Source of the DNA: Acanthosepion esculentum
Lineage: Eukaryota > Mollusca > Cephalopoda > Sepiida > Sepiidae
Length of the DNA stretch: 64,000 nucleotides
Assembly: GCA_964036315.1 (NCBI GenBank)
Contig: CAXIWW010000817.1
Location: forward strand, 8,033,501 to 8,097,500
Direction of reading: 5' to 3'
The notes under the pieces were generated by a model. The model worked only from the letters and a program-made list of their open reading frames with translations, was not told the origin of the DNA and did no database searches. Below are positions 22,896-35,724 of the stretch, in pieces. Within the stretch, counting starts at the first letter, position 1. The number at the start of each line of letters is the position of its first letter. The position numbers were made by a program, and so were the translations under genes.

Positions 22896-25800
22896 TCCGA
22901 ATCAAGGCTGCTGGACGTAATGTATCATCTTACACAAGACGCTCAAATATGGACCGGAAGCCAACAGGTGGGAGGCCATGCTGCTAGACGTAGCCTAATA
23001 TCTTACATTAGACACTCAAATATGGACCCGAAACCAACAGATCAGAGGCCATGTTGCTGGACGTAGTTTATCTTTTTACATTAGCCGCTCAAATATGCAC
23101 AAGAAAGCAAGAGATCAGAAACAGGGCTGCTGGACGTAGTGTATCATGTTACACAAGACGCTCAAATATGGACCGGAACCCAACAGGTGGGAGGCCAGGC
23201 TGCTGGACGTAGTCTAAAATCTTACATTAGACGCTCAAATATGGACCGGAAACCAACAGATCAGAAGCCATGCTGTTTGACGTAGTTTATCTTTTTACAT
23301 TAGACGCTCAAATATGCACCAGAAACCAACAGATCAGAATCATGGCTGCTGGACGTAGTGTATCATCTTACACAAGACGCTCAAATATGGACCGGAAGCC
23401 AACAGGTCAGAGGCAATGCTGCTGGACGTAGTCTAAAATCTTACATTAGACGCACAAATATGGACCGGAAACCAACAGATCAGAGGCCATGCTGCTGGAC
23501 GTAGTTTATCTTTTCACATTAGACGCTCAAATATGCACCAGAAACAAACAGATCAGAATCATGGCTGCTGGACGTACTGTATCATCTTACACAAGACGCT
23601 CAAATATGGACCGGAGGCCAACAGGTCAGAGGCCATTCTGCTGGACGTAGTCTAATATATTTCATTAGACGCTCAAATATGGACCGGAAATCAACGGATC
23701 AGAGGCCATGCTGCTGGACGTAGTTTATCTTTTTACATTAGACGCTCAAATATGCACCAGAAACCAAGAGATCAGAAACAGGGCTGCTGGATGTAGTGTA
23801 TCATCTTACACAAGACGCTCAAATATTGACCGGAAGCCAACAGGTCAGTGACGATGCTGCTGGACGTAGTCTAAAATCTTACATTAGACGCTCAAATATG
23901 GACCGGAAACCAACAGATCAGAGGCCATGCTGCTGGTCGTAGTTTATCTTTTTACATTAGACGCTCAAATATGCACCAGAAACCAAGAGATCAGAAACAG
24001 GGCTGCTGGATGTAGTGTATCATCTTACACAAGACGCTCAAATATTGACCGGAAGCCAACAGGTCAGAGGCTATGCTGCTGGACGTAGTCTAAAATCTTA
24101 CATTAGACGCTCAAATATGGACCGGAAACCAACAGATCAGAGGCCATGCTGCTGGACGTAGTTTATCTTTTTACATTAGACGCTCAAATATGCACCAGAA
24201 ACCAACAGATCAGAACCATGGCTACTAGACGTAGTGTATCATCTTACACAAGACGCTCAGATATAGTCCGGAAGCCAACAGGTCAGAGGACATGCTGCTG
24301 GACGTAGTCTAAAATCTTACATTGGACGCTCAAATATGGTCGGGAAACCAACAGGTCAGAGGCCATGCTGCTGGACGTATTCTCAAATCTTACATTAGAC
24401 GCTCAAATATGGACCGGAAACCAACAGATCAGAGGCCATATTGCTGGGCGTAGTTTATCTTTTTACATTAATCGGTCAAATATGAACGAGACACCAACAG
24501 ATCAGAATCAGGGCTGCTGGACGTAGTATATCATCTTAAACAAGACGCTCAAATATGGAACGGAATCCAACAGGTCAGAGGCCATGCTGCTGGACGTAGT
24601 TTATCTTTTAAAATTAGACGCTCAAATATGAACCAGGAAACAACAGATCAGAATCATGGCTACTGGACGTAGTGTATCGTCTTACACAAGACGATCAAAT
24701 ATGGACCGGAAGCTAACAGGTCAGAGGCCATGCTGCTGGACGAAGTCTAAAATCTTACATTAGACGCTCAAATATGGACCGGAAACCAACAGATCAGAGG
24801 CCATGCTATTGGACGTAGTTTGTCTTTTTACATTAGACGCTCAGATATGCACCAGAAACCAAGATATCAGAAACAGGGCTGCTGGACGTAGTGTATTATC
24901 TTACACAAGACGCTCAAATATGAACCGGAAGTCACCAGGTCAGAGGCCATGCTGCTGGACGTAGTCTAAAATCTTACATTAGACGCTGAAATATGGACCG
25001 GAAACCAACAGATCAGAGGCCATGCTGCTGGTCGTAGTTTATCTTTTTACATTAGACGCTCAAATATGCACCAGAAACCAAGAGGTCACAATCATGGCTG
25101 CTGGACGTAGTGTATCATCTTATACAAGACGCTAATATATGGACCGGAAGCCAACAGATCAGAGGCCATGCTGCTGAGCGAAGTCTAAAATCTTACATTA
25201 GACGCTCAAATATGGACCCGAAACCAACAGATCAGAGGCCATGCTGCTGGACGTAGTTTATCTTTTTAAATTAGACGCTCAAAATATGCACCAGAATCCA
25301 ACAGATCAGAATCATGGCTGCTGGTCGTAGTGAAACATCTTACACAAGACGCTCAAATATGGCCCGGAAGCTAACAGGTCAGAGACTATTGCTGCTGGAC
25401 GTAGTCTAAAATCTTACATTAGACGCTCAAAGATGGACCGGAAACTAACAGATCAGAGGCCATGCTGCTGGACGTAGTTTATCTTTTTACATTAGAAGCT
25501 CAAATATGTACCAGAAACCAAGAGATCAGAATCATGGCTGCTGGACGTAGTTTATCACCTTACACAAGACGCTCAGATATGGACCGGAAGCGAACAGTTC
25601 AGAGGACATGCTGCTGGACGTAGTCTAAATTCTTACATTAGACGCTCACATATGGACCGGAAGCCAACAGATTAGCGGGCATGCTGCTGGACGTAGTCTA
25701 AAATCTTATATTAGACGCTCAAATATGGACCGGAAGCCAACAGGTCAGAAGCAATGCTGCTAGACGTAATCTAATATCCTACATTAGACTTTCAAATATG

Positions 25801-28800
25801 GACGGGAAACCAACTGATCAGAAGCCATGCTGCTGCACGTGGTTTATCTTTTTACATTAGACGCTCAAATATGCACCAGAAACCAACAGATCAGAATCAT
25901 GGCTGCTGGGCGTAGTGTATCATCTTACACAAGACGCTCAAATATGGACCGGAAGCAAACAGGTCAGAGGCCATGCTGCTGCATGTAGTCTGAAATCTTA
26001 CATTAGACGCTCAAATATGGACAGGAAACCAACAGATCAGAGGCCATGCTGCTGGACATAGTTTATCTTTTTAAATTGGACGATCAACTTATGCACCAGA
26101 AACCAACAGATCAGAATCATGGCTGCTGGACGTAGTGTATCATCTTACACAAGACGCTAATATATGGACCGGAAGACATCAGATCAGAGGCCATGCTGCT
26201 GAGCGTAGTCTTAAATCTTACATTAGACGCTCAAATATGGACCGGAAACCAACAGATCAGAGGCCATGCTGCTGGGCGTAGTTTATTATTTTAAATTAGA
26301 CGCTCAAAATATGCACCAGAAACCAACAGATCAGAATCATGGCTGCTGGACGTAGTGTATCATCTTACACAAGACGCTCAAATATGGACCGGAAGCCAAC
26401 AGGTCAGAGGCCATGCTGCTGGACGTAGTCTAAAATCTTACATTAGACGCTCAAATATGGACCGGAAACCAACAGATCAGCGGCCATGCTGCTGGTCGTA
26501 GTTTATCTTTTTACATCAGACGCTCAAATATTCACCAGAAACCAACAGATCAGAATCATGGCTGCTGGACGTAGTGTATCATCTTACACAAGACGCTCAA
26601 ATATTGACGGGGAAGCCAACAGGTCACAGGCCATGCTGCTGGACGTAGTTTATATTTTTACATTAGACGCTCAAATATTCACCAGACACCAAGAGATCAG
26701 AAACAGGGCTGCTGGACGTAGTGTATCATCTCACACAAGACGCTCAAATATGGAGCGGAAGACAACAGGTCAGAGGCCATGCTGCTGCATGTAGTCTAAA
26801 ATCTTACATTAGACGCACAAATATGGTCCGGAAACCAACTGATCAGAGGCCATGCTGCTGGACGTGGTTTATCACCTTGCACAAGACGCTCAAATATGGA
26901 CCGGAAGCCAACAGGTCAGAGGCCATCCTGCTGGACGTAGTCTAAAATCTTACATTAAACGCTCAAATATGGACCGGAAACCAACAGATCAGAGGCCATG
27001 CTGCTGGACGTAGTTTATCTTTTTACATTAGACGCTCAAATATGCACCAGAAACCAACAGCTCAGAATCATGGCTGCTGGGCGTAGTGTATCATCTTACA
27101 CAAGACGCTCAAATATGGAACGGAAGCCAACAGGTCAGAGGCCATGCTGCTGGACGTAGTTTATCTTTTTACATTAGACGCTCAAATATTCACCAGACTC
27201 CAAGAGATCAGAAACAGGGCTGCTGGACGTAGTGTATCATCTTACACAAGACGCACAAATATGGACCGGACGCCAACAGGTCAGATGCCATGCTGCTGGA
27301 CGTATTCTAAAACGTTACATTAGACGCTCAAATATGGACGGGAAACCAACAGATCAGAGGCGAAGCTGCTGGACGTAGTTTACCTATTTACATTAGACGC
27401 TCAAATATGTACAGAAACCAATAGATCAGAATCATGTCTGCTGGACGTAGTGTATCATCTTACACAAGACGCTCAAATATGGACCGGAAGCCAACAGGTC
27501 AGATGCCATGCTGCTGGACGTAGTTTATATTTCTATATTAGATGCTCAAATATGCACCAGAAAGCAAGAGATCAGAAACAGGGCTGCTGGACGTAGTGTA
27601 TCATCTTACACAAGACGCTCAAATATGGACCGGAAGCTAACAGGTCAGAAGCCATGCTGCTGGGCGTAGTCTAAAATCTTACATTAGACGCTCAAATATG
27701 CACCGGAAACCAACAGATCAGAGGCCATGCTGCCGGACGTAGTTTATATTTTTACATTAGAAGCTCAAATATGTACCTGAAACCAACAGATCAGAATCAT
27801 GGCTGCTGGACGTAGTGTATCATCTTACACAAGACGCTCAAATATGGACCGGAAGCCAACAGATCACAGGCAATGCTGCTGCATGTAGTCAAAAATCTTA
27901 CATTAGACGCTCAAATATGGACCGGAAACCAACAGATCAGAGGCCATGCTGCTGGACGTAGTTTATCTTTTTAAATTAGACGCTCAAATGTGCACCAGAT
28001 ACCAACAGATCAGAAACAGGGCTGCTGGACGTAGCGAATCATCTTACACAAGACGCTCAAATAAGGACCGGGAGCCAACAGGTCAGAGGCCATGCTGCTG
28101 GACGTAGTCTAAAATCTTACATTAGACGCACAAATATGGATGGGAAACCAATAGATCAGATGCCATGCTGCTGGAGGTAGTTTATCTTTTTACATTAGAA
28201 GCTCAAATATGTACCAGAAACCAACAGATCAGAATCATGTCTGCTGGACGTAGTGTATCACCTTACACAAGACGCTCAAATATGGACCGGAAGCCAACAG
28301 CTCAGAGACCATGCTGCTGGAGGGAGTCTAAAATCTTATATTAGACGCTCAAATATGGTCCGGAAACCAACAGATCAGAGGGTGTGCTGCTGGTCGTAGT
28401 TTACCTTTTTACATTAGACGCTCAAAATATGGACCGGAAACAAACAGATCTGAGGCCATGCTGCTGGCCGTAGTTTATCTTTTTACATTAGACGCTCAAA
28501 TATGCACCAGAAACCAACAGATCAGAATCATGGCTGCTGGACGTAGTGTATCATCTTACACAAAACGCTCAAATATGGACCGGAAACAAACAGATCTGAG
28601 GCCATGCTGCTGGACGTAGTTTATCTTTTTTCATTAGACGCTCAAATATGCACGAGAAACCAAGAGATCAGAAACAGGGCTGCTGGACGTAGTGTATCAT
28701 CTTACACAAGACGCTCAAATATGCACCAGAAACCAACAGATCAGAATCATGGCTGGTGGACTTAGTGTATCATCTTAGACAAGACGCTGAAATATGGACC

Positions 28801-29160
28801 GGAAGACAACAGGTCAGAGGCCATGCTGCTGGATGTCATGTAATATCTTACATTAGGGGCTCAAATATAGACCGGAAGCCAACAGATCAGAGGCCATGCT
28901 GCTGGACGTAGTTTATCTTTTTACATCAGACGCTCAAATATGCACCAGAAACCAACAGAACAGAACCATGGCTGGTGGACTTAGTTTATCATCTTACACA
29001 AGACGCTCAAATTTGGACCGGAAGCCAACAGGTCAGAGGCCAACCTCCTGGACGTAGTTTATCTTTTTATATTAGACGCTCAAATATGCACCAGAAACCA
29101 AGATATCAGAAACAGGGCTGCTGGACGTAGTGTAAAATCTTATAGTAGCCGCTCAGTTCA
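22896..29160 (+). repeat. Sat-C array 1, 73-bp satellite in 219-bp trimers, plus orientation
   Basis: About 86 tandem 73-bp monomers with the core GACGCTCAAATATGGACCGG and GCTGCTGGACGTAGT. Three monomer types alternate: type 1 (GCACCAGAAACC, GTGTATCATCTTACACAAG), type 2 (GGACCGGAAGCC, GTCTAAAATCTTACATTAG) and type 3 (GGACCGGAAACC, GTTTATCTTTTTACATTAG). Starts at 23316, 23389, 23462 and 23535 show the 73-bp step and 219-bp trimer. The regular order is broken in places by monomer loss. Only short frames (up to about 100 codons) are open. It ends at a strand switch near 29160. Confidence 0.95.
23316..23534 (+). repeat. Representative Sat-C 219-bp higher-order unit
   Basis: A clean example of the three-monomer repeat: type 1 at 23316-23388, type 2 at 23389-23461, type 3 at 23462-23534, each exactly 73 bp. 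The next type 1 starts at 23535. Confidence 0.9.
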
Positions 29161-31425
29161 GGTCCATATTTGAGCGTCTAATGTAAGATTTTAGACTACG
29201 TCCAACAGCATGGCCTCTGACCTCTTGGCTTCCGGTCCATACTTGAGTGTCTTATGCAAGATGATACACTTCGTCCAGCAGCCCTGTTTCTGATCTCTTG
29301 GTTTCTGGTGCATATTTGAGCGTCTAATGTAAAAAGATAAACTACGTCAAGCAGCATAGCTTATGATCTGTTGGTTACCGGTCCATATTTGAGCGTCTTA
29401 TGTAAGATTTTAGACTACGTCCAGCAGCATGGCCTCTGACCTGTTGGCTTCCGGTCCATATTTGAGCGTCTTGTGTAACATGATAAACTACTTGCAGCAG
29501 CACTGTTTCTGATCTGTTGGTTTCTGGTGCATATTTGAGCGTCTAATTTAAAAAGATAAACTACTTCCAGCAGCATGGCCTCTTATCTGTTGGTTTCCGG
29601 TCCATATTTGAGCGGCTACTGTAAGATTTTACATGACGTCCAGCAGCATGGCCTCTCTCATGTTGGCTTCCGGTACATATTTTAGCCTCTGGTGTAAGAT
29701 GATACAGTACGTACAGCAGCCATGATTCTGATCTGTTGGATTCTGGTGCATATTTGAGCGTCTAATGTAAAAACTTAAACTACGTCCAGCAGCATGGCCT
29801 TTGATCTGTTGGTTTCCGGTCCATATATGAGCGTCTAATGTAAGATTTTAGAGTTCGTCGAACAGCATGGCATCTGACCTGTTGGCTTCCGGTCCATATT
29901 TGAGCGTCTTGTGCAAGATGATACACTACGTCCAGCAGCCCTGTTTCTGATATCTTGGTTTCTGGTGCATATTTGAGCGTCTAATATAAGAAGATAAACT
30001 ACGTCCAGCAGGTTGGCCTCTGACCTGTTGGCTTCCGGTCCATATTTGAGCGTCTTGTGTAAGATGATAAACTACGTCCAGCAGCCCTGTTTCTGATCTC
30101 TTGGTTTCTTGTGCATATTTGAGCGTCTAATATAAAAAGATAAACTACGTCCTGCAGCATGGCCTCTGACCTGTTGGCTTCCGGACCATATTCGAGCGTC
30201 TTGTGTAAGATTATACTGTACGTCCAGCAGCCATGATTCTGATCTGTTGTTTTCGGGTGCATATTTGAGCGTCTAATGTAAAAAGATAAACTACGGCCAG
30301 CAGCATGGCCTCTGATCTGTTGGTTTCCGGTGCATATTTAAGCGTGTAATGTAAGATTTTAGACTACGTCCTGCAGCATGGCCTCCGAACTGTTGGCTTC
30401 CGTTCCATATTTGAACGTCTTGTGTAAGAAGATACACTACGTCCAGCAGCCATGATTCTGATCTGTTGGATTGTGGTGTATATTTGAGCGTCTAATGCAA
30501 AAAGATAGACTGCGTCCAGCAGCATGGCCTCTGATCTGTTGGTTTCCGGTCCATATTTGAGCGTCTAATGTAAGATATTAGACTACGTCTAGCAGCATGG
30601 TCTCTGACCTGTTGGTTTCCGGTCCATATTTGAGCGTCTTATGTAAGTTGATAGACAACGTCCAGCAGCCATGATTTTGATCTCTTGGTTTCTGTAGCAT
30701 ATTTGAGCGTCTAATGGAAAAAGATAAACTACGTCCAGCAGCATGGCCTCAGATCTGTTTGATTCCGGTCCATATTTGAGCGTCTAATGTAAGATTTTAG
30801 ACTACGTCCAGCAGAATGGCCTCTCACCTGTTAGCTTCCGGTCCATATTTGAGCGTCTTGTGTAAGATGATACACTACGTCCAGCAGTCATGATTCTGAT
30901 CTCTTGGTTTCTGGTGCATATTTGACCGTCTAATGTAAAAAGATAAACTTTGTCCACCAGCATGGCCTCTGACCTGTTAGCTTCCGGTCCATATTTGATC
31001 GTCTTGTGTAAGATGATACACTACGTCCAGCAGCCATGATTCTGATCTGTTGTTTCCTGGTTCATATTTGAGCGTCTAATGTAAAAAGATAAACTACGAC
31101 CAGCAGCATGGCCTCTGATCGGTTGGTTTCCGGTCCATATTTTAGCGTCTAATGTAAGATTTTAGACTACGTCCAGCAGAATGGACTCTGACCTCTTGGC
31201 TTCCGGTCCATATTTGAGCGTCTTGTGTAAGATGATACACTACGTCCAGCAAACCTGCTTCTGATCTCTTGGTTTCTTGTGCATATTTGAGCGTCTAATG
31301 TAAAAAGATAAACTACGTCATGCAGCATGGCCTCTGATAAGTTGGTTTCTGGTCCATATTTGAGCGTCCAATGTAAGATTTTAGACTACGTCAGGCAGCA
31401 TGGCTTCTGATCTGTTGGTGTTCAA
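29161..31425 (-). repeat. Sat-C array 2, minus orientation
   Basis: About 31 Sat-C monomers in reverse orientation (GGTCCATATTTGAGCGTCTA on the plus strand). The array starts at the switch near 29155-29165, where a truncated plus monomer (GCCGCTCA) meets a reversed one through GTTC. It ends near 31425, where TGATCTGTTGGTG passes into element D. With the C+ array it forms an asymmetric palindrome (6.3 kb against 2.3 kb). Confidence 0.93.
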
Positions 31426-31826
31426 TTGTCTGGAATTTCATTTGGTCAGATAGTAAAAAGTACAGCTTTCACCAGGTGCGCGGTATGTCGTCTGACAATT
31501 TACAGCGTCCGAATTCCAGTGTGCACAATAAGACTGCATTTCTAATTTTTCCTTTTTATAGAATCCACAAAATATTGGTGTCCAATTGTCGGGAATTTTT
31601 TGCCTTATCCATAATTACAAAAGTTTTTTCGACACATTGATTAGAGTCGATGCGAAATTCAACGGTATGGGGACTTGCGTTAGCTCATTTGCGGAAATTG
31701 TCATGCGGCCCTAAACTGGGTAATCAGTCATAATTCACTTGTTTATAACTTTTTTTCCAGTAAAAGAAATATTTTCAAAATGGGTATCAAATTTTGTGCA
31801 ATTATTTGATTTGTCTATGTATACAT
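31426..31826 (-). mobile_element. Element D, copy 2, inverted relative to copy 1
   Basis: Reverse complement of copy 1 over most of its length: it begins TTCATTTGGTCAGATAGTAA (31437) and carries the same internal words in reverse order (CACCAGGTGCGCGGTATGTC, TTAGCTCATTTGCGGAAATT, CCAGTAAAAGAAATATTTTC). It lacks the closing TIR of copy 1 and instead runs through GTGCAATTATTTGATTTGTC into a second copy 396 bp downstream. No significant coding frame. Confidence 0.7.
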
Positions 31827-32207
31827 GGATTTTTCATTTGCTCAGATAGTAAAAAGTGCAGCTTTCACCATGTGCGCGGTATGTCGTCTGACAATTTACA
31901 GCGTCCGAATTCCAGTGTGCACAATAAGACTCCATTTCTACTTTTGTCTTTTTATAGAATCCACAAAATATTGCTGTCCAATTTTCGGGAATATCTTGAC
32001 TTATTCTTAATTACAAAAGTTTTTTCGACACCTTGATTATAGTCGAGTCTAAATTCAAAGGTATGGGGACTTGTGTTAGCTCATTTGCGGAAATTGTCAT
32101 GCGTCCCTAAACTGGGAAATCAGTCATATTTCACTTGTTTATAAATTTTTCCAGTAAAAGAAATATTTTCAAATGGGTATCCAATTTTGTGCAATTATTT
32201 GATTTTT
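31827..32207 (-). mobile_element. Element D, copy 3, tandem with copy 2
   Basis: Second head-to-tail D copy, sharing the end motif at 31827-31850 (TGGATTTTTCATTTGCTCAG) with copy 2. TTTGSTCAGA words start at 31441 and 31837, a 396-bp period. It ends at GTGCAATTATTTGATTT near 32207, where Sat-A (CGGCCGCTACAAATCG) starts abruptly. An 80-codon frame at 31794-32036 matches nothing I recognise and looks spurious. Confidence 0.7.
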
Positions 32208-32930
32208 CGGCCGCTACAAATCGACATATCCTGGCTCTTTTGTGACAGCTGCCTTACAAGCAGTCTCAGGCTGCCGCTAGTCCACTTCTCCTGACTTTTT
32301 GTGCCAATTGCCTTACAAGCAATCCCAGGCTGCTATGAACTGATTTCTCCTGGCTCATTTGTGGCATCTGCCTTACAAGCATTCTCAGGCTGCAGCAATA
32401 TGAATTCTCCTGGCTTTTTGTGCGAATTGCCTTACAAGCAATCCCAGGCGCGTACGAGCCGATTTCTCCAGGCTCTTTTGTGGCAACTGCCTTACAAGAA
32501 ATCTCAAGCTGCTACAAGCCGAAGTCTCCTGGGGCTTTTGTGACAACTGCCTTACAAGCAATGTCAGGCTGCTACGAGCCGACTTCTCTTGGCTCTTTTG
32601 TGAAAACTACCTGACAAGTAATATGAAGCTGCTACAAGCCGAATTCTCCTGGAACTTTTGTGACAACTGCCTTACAAACAATGTCAGGGTGCTACGAGCC
32701 GACTTCTCCTGACTCTTTTGTGAAAACTGCCTTACAAGTAATATCAGGCTGCTACAAAACGACATCTACTGTCTCTTTTGTGAAACTGCCTTACAAGCAA
32801 TCTCAGGCCGCTACAAGCCGAATACGCCTGACTCTTTTGTGAAATTGCCTTGCAAGCAATATCAGGCTGCTACAAATCGTCATCTCCTTCTCTTTTGTGA
32901 AAACTGCCTAAAAGTAATCTCAGTAAGGCT
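32208..32930 (+). repeat. Sat-A array 4, plus orientation, short
   Basis: About 12 Sat-A monomers between element D and a strand switch near 32930, where GCCTAAAAGTAATCTCAG meets TAAGGCTGTTGTCAC. No gene is seen. Confidence 0.92.
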
Positions 32931-35490
32931 GTTGTCACAAAAAAGCCCGACGTATTCGGCTTGTAGCAGGCTGAGATTGATTGTAAGGCAGTTTAAAAAA
33001 AAGAGACAGGAGATGTCGTTTGTAGCAGCCTGAGATTGCTTTTAAGGCAGTTTTCACAAAAGAGACAAGAGAAGTCGGTTCGTAGACGCCTGGGATTGCT
33101 TGTAAGGCAAATTGCACAAAATAGCCAGGAGAATTCGGCTTGAAGCAGCCTGAGATTGCTTGTTTTGCAGTTGTCACAAATGAGCCATGATATGTCGATT
33201 TGTAGCAGCCTGACATTGCTTGTAAGGCAGGTGTCACAAAAGTGCCAGGAGAATTCGGCTTGTAGCAGCATGAGATTTATTGTAAGGCAGTTGCCACAAA
33301 AAGGCCAGGAGAAATCGGCTCGTAGCCGCCTCTGTTTGCTTGTAAGGTAGTTGCCACAAATGAGTCAGGAGAAATCGGCTCGTAGCTGCCTGGTATTTCT
33401 TGTAAGGAAATTGGCAATAAAATCTTGGAGAATTGGGATTGCTGCAGCCTGAGATTGTTTTTAAGACAGTTGTCACAATAGAACCAGGAGAATTCGGCTT
33501 GTAGCAGCCTGAGATTGCCTGTAAGGCAGTTACCACAAAAGAGCCAGGAGAAATCGGCATGTAGCCGCCTGGGATTGCTTTTAAGGCAATTGGCACAAAA
33601 CGTCAGGAGAACTGTCCTGGCTGCAGCCTGAGATTGCTTGTAAGGCAGTTTTCACAAAAGAGACAGGAGATGTCGATTTGTAGCGGCCTGAGATTGATTG
33701 CAAGGCAGTTTCACAAAAGAGCCAGGCGTATTCGGCTTGTATCAGCCTGAGATTGCTTGTACGGCAGTTTAACAAAAGAGACAGGAGATGTCGTTTTGTA
33801 GCAGCTTGATATTACTTGTAAGGCAGTTGTCACAAATGAGACAGGAGATGTCGAATTGTATCGGCCTGATCTTAATTGTAAGGCAGTTTTCACAAAAGAG
33901 CAAGGGAAGTCGGCTCGTAGCAGCCTGACATTGCTTGTAAGGCAGTTTTCACAAAAGAGCCATGAGAAGTCGGCTCGTAGCAGCCTGACATTGCTTGTAA
34001 GGCAGTTGTCACAAAAGCGCCAGGAGAATTCGGCTTGTAGCAGCCTGAGATTTCTTGTAAGGCAGTTGCCACAAAAGACCCAGGAGAAGTCGGCTCGTAG
34101 CAGCCTGACATTGCTTGTAAGGCAGTTTTCACAAAAGAGCCAAGAGAAGACGGCTCGTAGCAGCCTGACATTGCTTGTAAGGCAGTTGTCACAAAAGCGC
34201 CAGGAGAATTCGGCTTGTAGCAGCCTGAGATTTCTTGTAAGGCAGTTGCCACAAAAGAGCCAGGAGAAATCGGCTCATAGCAGACTGGGATTGCTTGTAA
34301 TTCAATTGGCACAAAAAGTCAGGAGAATTGGAATAGCGGCAGCCTGAGATTGCTTGTAAGGCAGTTTCACAAAAGAGCCAGGCGTATTCGGCTTGTAGCA
34401 GGCTGAGATTGATTGTAATGCAGTTTTTAAAAAAGAGACAAATGATGTCGTTTTGTAGCAATCAAAGATTGCTTTTAAGGCAGTTTTTAAAAAACGGACA
34501 AGAGAAGTTGCCTCGTAGACGCCTGGGATTACTTGTAAGGCAATTTGCACAAAAGAGCCAGGAGAATTCGGCTTGCTGGACCATGAGATTGCTTGTAAGG
34601 CAGTTGCCACAAATGAGCCAGGAGAAATCGGCTCGTAGCTGCCTGGGATTGGTTGTAAGGCAATTGGCACAAAAAGCCAGGAGACTTGGGATTGCTGCAG
34701 CCTGAGATTGCTTGTTAGGCAGTTGTCACAATAGAACCAGGAGAAGTCGGCTTGTAGCAGCCTGAGATTGCTTGTAAGGCAGTTTTCACAAAAGAGACAG
34801 GAGATGTCGATTTGTAGCGGCCTGATATTACTTGTAAGGCAGCTTTCACAAAAGAGCCAAGAGAAGTCGGCTGGTAGCAACCTGACATTGCTTGTAAGGC
34901 AGTTGTCACAAAAGCGCAAGGCGAATTCGGCTTGTAGCAGCCTGAGATTACTTGTAAGGCAGTTTCACAAAAGAGCCAAGAGAAGTCGGCTCGTAGCAGC
35001 CTGACATTTCTTGTAAGGCAGTTGTCACAAAAGCGCAATGAGAATTCGGCTTGTGTCAGCCTGAGATTTCTTGTAAGGCAATTGCCATAAAAGGGCCACG
35101 AGAAATCGGCTCGTAGCCGCCTGTGATTGCTTGTAAGGCAATTCGCACCAAAGCCAGGATAATTCATATTACTGAAGCCTGAGATTGCTTGTAAGGCAGT
35201 TGTAACAAAAGAGCCAGCATATGTCGATTTGTAGAGGCCTGAGATTGCTTCAAAGGCAGTTTCACAAAATAGCCAGGCGTATTCGGCTTGTAGCAGGCTG
35301 ATATTGATTGTAAGGCAGTTTTTAAAAAAGAGACAAAAGATGTCGTTTTGTAGCAGCCTGAGATTGCTTTTAAGGCAATTTTCACAAAAGAGACAAGAGA
35401 AGTCGGCTCGTAGACGCCTGGGATTGCTTGTAAGGCAATTTGCACAAAAGAGTCAGGAGAATTCGGCTTGCAGCAGCCTGAGATTGCTGA
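32931..35490 (-). repeat. Sat-A array 5, minus orientation
   Basis: About 43 reversed Sat-A monomers from the switch at 32931 to the border with Sat-B at 35490 (CTGAGATTGCTGATGGGGCG). From about 33933 it is the reverse complement of 237-1775. It includes a short higher-order block in which GCTTGTAAGGCAGTTTTCAC and GTTGTCACAAAAGCGCC monomers alternate at about 33960-34260. Confidence 0.93.
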
Positions 35491-35724
35491 TGGGGCGGGG
35501 GTTCGTCTGCGTGGGAATTTCTGGGACTGTCTCCTGGGTGGTGGTCGTCTACGTGGGACGTTCTGGGACTGTCTCCTGGGTGGGGGGTCGTCTGCATGGG
35601 ACTTTCTGGGACTGGGGGTCGTCTGCGTTGGACTTTCTGGGACTGTCTCCTGCGTGGGGGGTCGTCTGCGTGGGACTTTCTTGGACTGGGGATCGTCTGC
35701 GTGGGACTTTGTGGGACTGGGAGT
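33933..35724 (-). repeat. Inverted-repeat arm matching 1-1775
   Basis: Reverse complement of the left edge of the window. Paired coordinates sum to about 35723 for the outer kilobase and about 35708 further in, reflecting small indels. The arm crosses the A/B border, so the border itself was duplicated. The partner arm probably continues beyond position 1. Confidence 0.85.

Larger units (their letters stand above)
12536..30780 (+). repeat. Large direct duplication, copy 1 (B-A-D-C)
   Basis: The sequence from about 12536 onward is repeated from 44917 to the right edge in the same order and orientation. The offset is 32381 up to 16039, 31376 for 17045-18836, 31614 for 18837 to about 26050, 32052 from about 26071 to the end of shared C-, and 33220 after a local duplication in copy 2. 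The segment covers the end of a B array, A+, A-, D, C+ and most of C-. Base 64000 corresponds to 30780. The left breakpoint lies inside Sat-B and is fuzzy by one unit. Confidence 0.9.

Noticed and set aside
22896..29160. CRISPR array (regular repeats with alternating variants)
   Set aside because: Monomers are contiguous and similar along their whole 73-bp length, with no unique spacers and no cas genes. It is a satellite.
22896..31425. CENP-B box in Sat-C (GTTGGTTTCCGG looked suggestive)
   Set aside because: The required TTCG and CGGG core spacing is not present in the monomer consensus.
31794..32036. 80-codon frame in element D as a transposase remnant
   Set aside because: Too short, no catalytic motif recognisable, and not open in the other D copies at the equivalent place.
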